Assembly (NCBI GenBank): GCA_023423475.1
Contig: JAFAFN010000392.1
Coordinates: forward strand, 1-6,520
Source of the DNA: Actinomycetes bacterium
GTDB taxonomy: Bacteria; Actinomycetota; Acidimicrobiia; Acidimicrobiales; Microtrichaceae
Direction of reading: 5' to 3'
DNA: 6,520 nt
Made by a program: the position numbers and the translations under genes. How positions within the stretch are numbered: position 1 is the stretch's first letter; each line of letters starts with the position of its first letter. This document shows, one piece after another, positions 1-5,012 of this stretch. Under the pieces are notes generated by a model, which had not been told where the DNA came from, did no database searches, and was given only the letters and a program-made list of their open reading frames with translations.

Positions 1-1256
1 TCACCGAAGCGCGGCACCGCGGCGCGGATGCGCTCCGCCGCGGCGGTCGCCTCGTCGACCGTCAGGCGCTCCTCGGTGTCCGCGCAGTTCACCATGGTCC
101 TGGTCTCGGCGGAGTTGTCGAAGCTGCCGTCGGGCTGACGACCGGTCTGACGGTCGAGCAGCGTCCAGAGCACCGCAGCGCCGGCGTCGTCGATCTCGGC
201 GATCGCCTGGGCGGTGGTCCCCCACAGCGACGTGTCGTAGAGCGCGGTGGCGAGTGCGATGTCGAACTGGTCGGGGCCGAGCTCACGGGTGCCGGTGGCG
301 CCCTCGGTCTCGACCGGGTCGCTCGCCAGCCGGGTGCGGACCGATTCGATCGATGCGGCGGCATCGGGGCCGAGCGCGCAGTCCGGCGAGGCGTTGCACT
401 GCGCCACGAAGCGGGCGTAGGTGGTGTCGAACCCCTGAGCCTGGACGAGCGTGGCCTCTTCCTCGGTGGCAGCAGGGCTGACCGACCCGTCGAGCACCAT
501 CGCCCGCGTGTTCTCGGGGAACAGAGTGGCGTAGGCGGCACCGATGGCGGTCCCGTAGGAGTAGCCGAGGTAGGTCAGCTGCTCGTCGCCGAGCGCTTCA
601 CGGATCAGGTCGAGATCGGCGGCGACGTCCGCGGTGCTCATGTGCTCGAGCAGGTCGCCGGACCGCTCCCGGCAGCCCTCGAGCAGCTCCTCCTGCTCGG
701 CCACCGCGTCGTCGATCTGCTCCGGGGTGCTCGGGGTCAGGTCGCCCTCGAGGCTCGCTTCCTTCTCGTCGTCGTCGATGCACGACACCGGTGTGCTCGA
801 TCCGACCCCTCGCGGGTCGAACGAGACCAGGTCGAAGTGGTCGGTGATCGACGACGGCATCATCTGCGTCGCCCCGGCGAGGAACTCGATGCCCGACGCG
901 CCGGGTCCGCCCGGGTTGATGACCAACGAGCCGATGCGCTCCTCGGGCGATCCCTTCGACGCGGCACGTGCCAGCTCGAGTTCGATCGTCGCGCCGTCGG
1001 GGTCCCCCGGGTCGATCGGGACCTCGATGCGGCCGCACTTCAGCCTTGCGAGTGCCGCCAGCTCGGCGGTGCAGGTCCCCCACTCGATCGACCCTTCGTC
1101 GGCGGTGGTGTCAGGTGCGGCGGTCGATGCGGATGAGCGCTCCCCGGACTGCTTCGAGGCCGTCGTGTCGCCGTCGCCCGAGGTGCAGCCGCTCATCACG
1201 AGCAGCAACACGAGCGTCGGAACCGCCGCCACCTCGAGGATCCTGGTTCGAGTCAC
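1..1256 (-). CDS. TAP-family alpha/beta hydrolase, putative secreted lipoprotein peptidase (C-terminus cut by window edge)
   Basis: This is probably an exported serine hydrolase releasing short peptides or amino acids outside the membrane, like the Streptomyces tripeptidyl aminopeptidases and mycobacterial Hip1-type enzymes. The 418 visible residues begin with a short basic stretch (R3, R5), a hydrophobic core (about 9-21) and Ser-Gly-Cys at 22-24. This reads as a lipoprotein signal with Cys24 as the lipidation site, although Met at -3 makes the lipobox imperfect. A Ser/Thr-rich linker follows. The hydrolase core shows NPGGPGASG (114-122, oxyanion region), DPRGVGSS (147-154) and GYSYG (231-235), giving nucleophile Ser233. 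The NCAD motif at 390-393 matches the start of the TAP-like C-terminal domain. The frame is still open at base 1, so the expected catalytic Asp and His lie outside. GTG at 1256 is chosen because no ATG, GTG or TTG lies in frame over the 84 bases upstream and a -10 element sits just before it. The family is clear; the substrate is unknown. Confidence 0.88.
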   Translation of the reverse strand, partial: MTRTRILEVAAVPTLVLLLVMSGCTSGDGDTTASKQSGERSSASTAAPDTTADEGSIEWGTCTAELAALARLKCGRIEVPIDPGDPDGATIELELARAASKGSPEERIGSLVINPGGPGASGIEFLAGATQMMPSSITDHFDLVSFDPRGVGSSTPVSCIDDDEKEASLEGDLTPSTPEQIDDAVAEQEELLEGCRERSGDLLEHMSTADVAADLDLIREALGDEQLTYLGYSYGTAIGAAYATLFPENTRAMVLDGSVSPAATEEEATLVQAQGFDTTYARFVAQCNASPDCALGPDAAASIESVRTRLASDPVETEGATGTRELGPDQFDIALATALYDTSLWGTTAQAIAEIDDAGAAVLWTLLDRQTGRQPDGSFDNSAETRTMVNCADTEERLTVDEATAAAERIRAAVPRFG

Positions 1257-1264
1257 GAGTGGGC

Positions 1265-1270
1265 AGGCTA
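1265..1270 (-). promoter_or_regulatory. Putative -10 element of a leaderless promoter for the TAP-family hydrolase
   Basis: On the minus strand this reads TAGCCT, matching the actinobacterial TANNNT -10 pattern. It ends 8 nt before the GTG codon at 1256, so transcription would start at or next to the first base of the start codon. No Shine-Dalgarno-like sequence precedes that codon. No convincing -35 element was seen. This is inferred from pattern and spacing only. Confidence 0.5.
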
Positions 1271-1351
1271 CCGAGCGCCTGTGGGATGCGGCCGCCGCTG
1301 ACCGGCGCACCTTGTGACGCTCTCAGGCTCGTCGCCCGATCGCGCTCGACC

Positions 1352-1357
1352 TAGCAT
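1352..1357 (+). promoter_or_regulatory. Putative -10 element of a leaderless promoter for the double-hotdog thioesterase
   Basis: The hexamer TAGCAT fits TANNNT and is followed by six bases and then the GTG start at 1364. A transcript starting about 7 nt downstream would begin with the start codon itself. No ribosome binding site is present. The same octamer, CTAGCATC, occurs upstream of the kup gene at 2278-2285, which supports its being a genuine promoter element in this genome. No good -35 box was found at the usual distance. Confidence 0.55.
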
Positions 1358-1363
1358 CTCGAC

Positions 1364-2263
1364 GTGGCCGAGGACCCGGGGGCACCCAGCTATCCGCCGC
1401 CGGTCCACGTGTTGCGGGACCTGGCGCTCGACATCGAAGCGCTCGGCGACGGCGTGACGCGGGGGCACCTCGCCGCACTGCCGACGGCGTCGGCCGGCGG
1501 CGCCACATCGGCCGTCGCGGTGCCGTTCGGGGCCGTGGTCACTGCGACCGACGTGCTCGCGGGAGCCCTCTGTGCCAGGACGGTCGCCCCGGACTGGATG
1601 GCGACGTCGGTGATGTCGTTCCACCTCGACGCCCTCGACCCAGCTCGCGACGTCGTGCTGGACGGGTCGGTGCTGCGTTCCGGGGGCCGGACCGTCACCA
1701 TCGAGGTCGTGATCGCGCACCCGACGACGACGTCGGCGCCGGCGGTGCGTGGGAGCGCGATCCTCACGTTCTCGAGACTCGAGCGCCGGGCGACGACGCT
1801 CGTGCTGCCCGAGCAGGACGAGCCGCTGGGTGCTCGCCGGCACCTCGTCGGTGCTGCAGACCCGACCAGGGCTCCGGAACCGACCAGGTCGCCGACGCTG
1901 CACGACGTCGCCGCCGCGGTCGGGTGCCGGGTCGTCGCTCCGGGACGTACCGAGACCGCGATCACGGACTACGTGCGCAACTCCTTCGGGGCGGTGAACG
2001 GGGGAGTGGTCGCGGCGATCGCCGACGAGACCGCCCGATCCCTCGTCGCGGACCTGGGTGACTGGCGCACCACCGACCTCACCGCGAACTACCTGGGACA
2101 GGGTCGCGGCGGTCCGGTGGTGGCGTCGTCGCGCGTGGTTCGCCGCGACGGGGGGTCCTGCACCGTGCGTGTCGAGGTCGTCGACGAAGGTCTGCTCGAC
2201 GATGAGGGCCGACCACGGCGGATGGTCGTCGCCCACGCCGTGCTCTGCCGAGTTGGCACCTGA
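1364..2263 (+). CDS. Tandem hotdog-fold (PaaI-like) acyl-CoA thioesterase family protein
   Basis: This 299-residue cytosolic protein appears to be two hotdog domains in one chain, so a monomer would equal the usual hotdog dimer. The family hydrolyses acyl-CoA thioesters to free acid and CoA; the substrate cannot be read from sequence. The N-terminal half has PFGAVVTATDVLAGAL (54-69, Asp63), followed by strands in which LDGSVLRSGGRTVTIEV (99-115) resembles the central hotdog strands. The C-terminal half has FGAVNGGVVAAIADETA (208-224, Asp221), a TTDLTANYL strand (236-244), a further strand with an RRDGGSC turn (260-266) and a terminal VVAHAVLCRV strand (288-297). In PaaI the matching motif is HGG followed by Asp; here it is NGG (212-214) with the Asp kept, and the N-terminal half has FGA. 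The start is GTG, chosen because a -10 box lies 6 nt upstream. The gene is divergent from the TAP hydrolase, and the kup promoter begins at or just before its stop. Confidence 0.72.
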   Translation: MAEDPGAPSYPPPVHVLRDLALDIEALGDGVTRGHLAALPTASAGGATSAVAVPFGAVVTATDVLAGALCARTVAPDWMATSVMSFHLDALDPARDVVLDGSVLRSGGRTVTIEVVIAHPTTTSAPAVRGSAILTFSRLERRATTLVLPEQDEPLGARRHLVGAADPTRAPEPTRSPTLHDVAAAVGCRVVAPGRTETAITDYVRNSFGAVNGGVVAAIADETARSLVADLGDWRTTDLTANYLGQGRGGPVVASSRVVRRDGGSCTVRVEVVDEGLLDDEGRPRRMVVAHAVLCRVGT

Positions 2264-2284
2264 CGGGGCCTGCCGGTCTAGCAT
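2253..2284 (+). promoter_or_regulatory. Putative promoter of kup
   Basis: TTGGCA (2253-2258) resembles a -35 box and TAGCAT (2279-2284) is a TANNNT -10 box. The spacing is 20 nt, longer than the ideal 17, so the -35 assignment is weak while the -10 is better supported. The promoter overlaps the last codons and stop of the thioesterase gene. A start near 2291 would give a kup leader of about 100 nt. The -10 context CTAGCATC is identical to that of the upstream gene. Confidence 0.5.
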
Positions 2285-2297
2285 CGCCTCGCTACGA

Positions 2298-2336
2298 CCG
2301 CGTTCGCGGCCAGCGACGGTCCAACTGATCGGACCG
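2298..2336 (+). promoter_or_regulatory. Two small hairpins in the kup leader
   Basis: Two stem-loops can be drawn in the predicted untranslated leader. The first pairs CCGC (2298-2301) with GCGG (2306-2309) around GTTC. The second pairs CGGTCC (2317-2322) with GGACCG (2331-2336) around an 8-nt loop. Neither is followed by a T tract. I could not match them to a known riboswitch class. Short GC stems are common by chance at this base composition. Confidence 0.3.
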
Positions 2337-2360
2337 CCCCACGTCCGACGCCCCGAAGAG

Positions 2361-2391
2361 GGACGCCGGCAAGAGAAAGCCCGAGGCGTCC
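2361..2391 (+). promoter_or_regulatory. Hairpin ending exactly at the kup start codon, overlapping its likely ribosome binding site
   Basis: The arm GGACGCC (2361-2367) pairs perfectly with GGCGTCC (2385-2391). Inside it GGC (2368-2370) pairs with GCC (2379-2381), leaving a purine loop AAGAGAAA and a 3-nt bulge, CGA (2382-2384). That is ten base pairs, with the stem base touching the GTG codon at 2392. The best Shine-Dalgarno candidate, GAGG (2383-2386), lies 5 nt before GTG and is half buried in the 3' arm. A second candidate, GAGGG (2358-2362), lies at the 5' foot of the stem. The fold could therefore tune translation of kup. This is inference from complementarity. Confidence 0.45.
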
Positions 2392-4272
2392 GTGAGCGGT
2401 CGTTCGAAGTCGCGAGCCGGTCTGGCCGCCTTGACCCTGGGCGCGCTCGGCGTGGTCTACGGGGACATCGGTACCAGCCCCCTCTACGCGTTCCGCGAGA
2501 CGTTCCATGGTCATCACCTGCCGGTGACCGAGGACAACGTGATCGGTGCGTGCTCCCTGGTGTTCTGGGCGCTGATCATCATCGTGTCGGTCAAGTACCT
2601 GGTGTACGTGCTGCGAGCCGACAACAAGGGCGAGGGGGGCATCCTGGCGCTGACCTCGCTCGTGGCTCCCCGGCACGGCGCGGTCATGGTGGGTCGGATC
2701 AAGTGGCTCGTGCTGCTCGGCCTGTTCGGCACCGCCCTGCTCTACGGCGACGGGGTCATCACCCCGGCGATCTCGGTGCTCTCGGCGGTCGAGGGCCTGA
2801 AGGTCGTCCAGCCCAGCCTGGGCAGCTACGTCATCTGGATCGCGGTGGGCATCCTCGTCGCGCTGTTCGCCGTGCAGCGGCGCGGCACGGGCGCGGTGGG
2901 CAAGGTGTTCGGCCCGATCATGATCATGTGGTTCCTCACCCTCGCCGTGCTCGGCGTGACGAAGATGGCCGGCAACCTGGGTGTGCTCGCCGCGGTGAAC
3001 CCGCTCCGTGGACTGCACTACCTGTTCGGCAACGGGATCGACGGCTTCCTGTCGCTCGGCTCGATCTTCCTGGTGGTGACCGGCGGCGAGGCGCTCTACG
3101 CCGACATGGGCCACTTCGGGAAGCGTCCGATCCGCTTCGGCTGGTTCACCGTCGCCCTGCCGTGTCTGATGCTCAACTACTTCGGCCAGAGCGCGCTGCT
3201 CATGGACGACCCGCACGCCATCGAGAACCCGTTCTTCCTGATGGGTCCGGAGTGGGCCCGACCGTTCCTCGTGGTGCTCGCCACCGCAGCGACGATCATC
3301 GCGTCGCAGGCCCTCATCTCCGGCGCGTTCTCGATGACGGTGCAGGCGGTGCAGCTCGACTACCTGCCGCGACTCGCGATCTCGCACACGTCGGAGTCGC
3401 ACGTCGGTCAGGTCTACGTGCCGACGGTGAACTGGCTGCTGATGATCGGCTCGATCGGTCTGGTCCTGACGTTCAAGACCTCGAGCAACCTGGCCGCGGC
3501 CTACGGCATCGCGGTGACCGGCACGATGGGCATCACGACGCTGCTCATGGCGGCCTACGCCCGCAAGACGTGGCACTGGTCGACCCCCAAGATCCTGGCC
3601 GTCACCGTGCCGCTGCTCGTCATCGATCTCGGCTTCTTCTCGGCCAACGTCGCCAAGATCCCCGACGGCGGCTGGTTCCCGATCATCGCCGCCATCGCCA
3701 TCATCTTGTTCATGACGACCTGGAGGACCGGTCGACGCCTGCTCGCAGAGCGGATCCGCCGCGGCGAGGTGCCGATCGACGACTTCCTCGACGAGCTCGA
3801 GGGCTCCGACACCGCCAGGGTGCCCGGTACGGCGGTCTTCCTGTTCAAGGGCTCGGGTGCTGCTCCGCCGGCGCTGCTCACCAACACGAAGCACAACCAC
3901 GCGGTGCACCAGCGGGTCATCCTGTTGTCGGTGCTCACCTCGGACTCGCCCTACGTCGACGACGCGCACCGTGGCGAGATCGAGGAGTTCGGCCAGGGCT
4001 TCTTCCAGGTGACGCTCCACTACGGCTTCATGCAGGAGCCCGACGTCGAGGCGGGGCTGCTCGGACTGGACGACCCCCGGCTGCCGATCGGCGAGAACGA
4101 GCTCACCTTCTTCCTCGGGAGGGAGACCGTCATCGCCGCCCCGATCCACGGCATGGCCGACTGGCGGGAGCGTCTCTTCGCGCTCCAGCTGCGGACCTCC
4201 GCGAGCGCGGCACGGTTCTTCCGCCTGCCGACGGATCGCGTGGTCGAGGTCGGGTCCCAGGTCGAGATCTGA
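2392..4272 (+). CDS. kup: Kup-family potassium uptake transporter
   Basis: This is a cytoplasmic-membrane K+ importer, thought in this family to be driven by the proton gradient. The 626 residues match the family's usual length. The hallmark GDIGTSPLYA lies at 24-33, with Asp25 aligning with the essential Asp of E. coli Kup. YGDGVITPAISVLSAVEGL (118-136) and GGEALYADMGHFG (231-243) are the other conserved blocks; Glu134 and Glu233 are likely matches to functionally important acidic residues. About twelve hydrophobic segments span residues 11-442. They are followed by a hydrophilic cytoplasmic domain (about 443-626), as in other full-length Kup proteins. GTG at 2392 is the first possible start in frame: the frame is open back to 2329 but has no ATG, GTG or TTG, and a stop lies at 2326. 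It has its own promoter and a structured leader, and is followed by a terminator, so it is probably monocistronic. Nothing is truncated. Confidence 0.95.
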   Translation: MSGRSKSRAGLAALTLGALGVVYGDIGTSPLYAFRETFHGHHLPVTEDNVIGACSLVFWALIIIVSVKYLVYVLRADNKGEGGILALTSLVAPRHGAVMVGRIKWLVLLGLFGTALLYGDGVITPAISVLSAVEGLKVVQPSLGSYVIWIAVGILVALFAVQRRGTGAVGKVFGPIMIMWFLTLAVLGVTKMAGNLGVLAAVNPLRGLHYLFGNGIDGFLSLGSIFLVVTGGEALYADMGHFGKRPIRFGWFTVALPCLMLNYFGQSALLMDDPHAIENPFFLMGPEWARPFLVVLATAATIIASQALISGAFSMTVQAVQLDYLPRLAISHTSESHVGQVYVPTVNWLLMIGSIGLVLTFKTSSNLAAAYGIAVTGTMGITTLLMAAYARKTWHWSTPKILAVTVPLLVIDLGFFSANVAKIPDGGWFPIIAAIAIILFMTTWRTGRRLLAERIRRGEVPIDDFLDELEGSDTARVPGTAVFLFKGSGAAPPALLTNTKHNHAVHQRVILLSVLTSDSPYVDDAHRGEIEEFGQGFFQVTLHYGFMQEPDVEAGLLGLDDPRLPIGENELTFFLGRETVIAAPIHGMADWRERLFALQLRTSASAARFFRLPTDRVVEVGSQVEI

Positions 4273-4304
4273 TCCGGCGTCGCCGCGATCGCGGCGACGC
4301 CGGA
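4273..4304 (+). terminator. Perfect 32-nt palindrome, probable intrinsic terminator of kup
   Basis: Directly after the kup stop, a 14-nt arm (4273-4286, TCCGGCGTCGCCGC) is exactly complementary to 4291-4304 around a GATC loop. As RNA this is a very stable 14-bp hairpin with a tetraloop. No T tract follows, which is common for proposed actinobacterial terminators. Because GATC is itself self-complementary, the whole 32 bp is palindromic as DNA, so a protein-binding role cannot be excluded. Confidence 0.75.
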
Positions 4305-4316
4305 AGATCACCCGCG

Positions 4317-4330
4317 TTCCGCGTACGGAA
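4317..4330 (+). promoter_or_regulatory. Short inverted repeat upstream of the DUF1269 gene, possible operator
   Basis: TTCCG (4317-4321) and CGGAA (4326-4330) form an inverted repeat around CGTA. It lies 15 nt before a candidate -10 box (4346-4351), where a regulator could contact the promoter. Five-base arms are short enough to occur by chance, so this is only a candidate. Confidence 0.2.
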
Positions 4331-4345
4331 ACCGGGCGCAGCCGA

Positions 4346-4351
4346 TACCGT
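4346..4351 (+). promoter_or_regulatory. Candidate -10 element for the DUF1269 gene
   Basis: TACCGT fits TANNNT and is preceded by GA. A start near 4358 would give a leader of about 67 nt before the ATG at 4425. This fits the presence of a Shine-Dalgarno sequence for this gene and the terminator just upstream, which implies a separate promoter. No convincing -35 box was found. Confidence 0.35.
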
Positions 4352-4374
4352 GCCGAACGGAGCCGGGATCGACC

Positions 4375-4402
4375 GGTCGCCAGGGATCACACGGGGGCGA
4401 CC
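4375..4402 (+). promoter_or_regulatory. Stem-loop in the DUF1269 leader
   Basis: GGTCGCC (4375-4381) is exactly complementary to GGCGACC (4396-4402) across a 14-nt loop. It ends 8 nt before the purine-rich ribosome binding site, so it leaves that site exposed. Whether it is functional (for example in mRNA stability) cannot be decided from the sequence. Confidence 0.3.
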
Positions 4403-4410
4403 CCGGGAAC

Positions 4411-4418
4411 GAGAGAAG
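4411..4418 (+). promoter_or_regulatory. Ribosome binding site for the DUF1269 gene
   Basis: The purine run GAGAGAAG ends 6 nt before the ATG at 4425. It supports that start and contrasts with the leaderless starts of the first two genes in the window. Confidence 0.6.
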
Positions 4419-4424
4419 CACGAC

Positions 4425-4916
4425 ATGCCTGATCTGATCGCCATCGCCTACGACGACACCACCACCGCACTGTCCGCGATGGACGAGGTGCACCACCTCG
4501 CGGACGACCTCGTCATCCAGCCCGACGCCGTGGCGGCCATCGTCCGCTCGGACGACGGCAAGTACCGCACGATCACCAACCAGCACGAGGTCGGCGCCGG
4601 CGCCACCTGGGGCCTCTTCTGGGGCTTCCTGTTCGGCCTGATCTTCTTCGTCCCCGTGTTCGGCATCGTGTTGGGTGCCGGCCTCGGCGCCATCATGGGC
4701 AAGATCACCAAGGCAGAGATCGACAAGGGCTTCCAGGACCAGATCCGCGACGCCCTCACCCCGGGCAGCTCGGCGCTGTTCCTGATCGTCGAGCAGATGA
4801 CGACCGACAAGGCCACCGAGGGCCTGTCCAAGTTCGGCGGCACCGTCATCAAGACCTCGCTCTCCAAGGAAGCCGAAGCAGAGCTCCAGGAAGCACTGCA
4901 CGGCTCGGACAGCTGA
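4425..4916 (+). CDS. DUF1269-family membrane protein
   Basis: This 163-residue protein matches the DUF1269 family, whose members have a soluble N-terminal region, a glycine-rich membrane hairpin and a soluble tail. Their function is unknown. Residues 1-56 begin MPDLIAIAYDD and include the conserved block with DAVAAIVRSDDGKY (34-47). Residues 57-92 form a Gly-rich hydrophobic stretch (GAGATWGLFWGFLFGLIFF and onward to GAIMG) that could make two tightly packed membrane helices around a Pro-Val turn. The tail has a helix (about 94-111), a short strand SALFLIVEQ (116-124) and an acidic C-terminal helix. The ATG is supported by GAGAGAAG 6 nt upstream. The gene sits alone between two strong terminator-like hairpins, so it is probably transcribed independently. 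Placement after kup may be incidental. The family call is confident; no role is claimed. Confidence 0.85.
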   Translation: MPDLIAIAYDDTTTALSAMDEVHHLADDLVIQPDAVAAIVRSDDGKYRTITNQHEVGAGATWGLFWGFLFGLIFFVPVFGIVLGAGLGAIMGKITKAEIDKGFQDQIRDALTPGSSALFLIVEQMTTDKATEGLSKFGGTVIKTSLSKEAEAELQEALHGSDS

Positions 4917-4955
4917 GCGACACGCAGCGGCTGGTCCATCCAGCCTCGAACGACA

Positions 4956-4981
4956 CGGGCCGGCGCCACCGCGCCGGCCCG
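4956..4981 (+). terminator. Probable intrinsic terminator after the DUF1269 gene
   Basis: CGGGCCGGCGC (4956-4966) is exactly complementary to GCGCCGGCCCG (4971-4981) around a CACC loop, an 11-bp all-GC stem 39 nt after the stop codon. There is no T tract. It lies only 31 nt before the start of the next gene, so it could also act as an attenuator or processing site between the two genes. Confidence 0.7.
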
Positions 4982-5002
4982 CGTCGCGTCCGGACCGCGG
5001 GC

Positions 5003-5006
5003 GAGG
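5003..5006 (+). promoter_or_regulatory. Ribosome binding site for the GMC oxidoreductase gene
   Basis: GAGG lies 6 nt before the ATG at 5013, a standard Shine-Dalgarno distance, and decides this start. The 96 bp between the two genes contain no clear TANNNT element, so the promoter of this gene is not evident. Confidence 0.6.
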
Positions 5007-5012
5007 TCGACC

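Noticed and set aside
1..3. TCA at the left edge, read as the stop codon of the minus-strand hydrolase.
   Set aside because: It is out of frame. The hydrolase frame uses 3-5 as its last full codon, so the gene continues beyond the window, as expected from its missing catalytic Asp and His.
2291..2391. A c-di-AMP (ydaO-type) riboswitch in the kup leader.
   Set aside because: The leader is only about 100 nt and I see none of the conserved ydaO core motifs, so only generic hairpins are claimed.
2278..4311. A 677-residue antisense open frame opposite kup.
   Set aside because: It has low complexity, is rich in His, Arg, Asp and Gln, and lacks recognisable domains. It mirrors kup codons and is a compositional artefact.
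2058..4916. A 952-residue open frame on the plus strand running through kup into the DUF1269 gene.
   Set aside because: Only its last 163 residues are a real protein. The rest is Arg/Gly/Pro-rich translation of kup in the wrong frame, open merely because GC-rich DNA has few stops.
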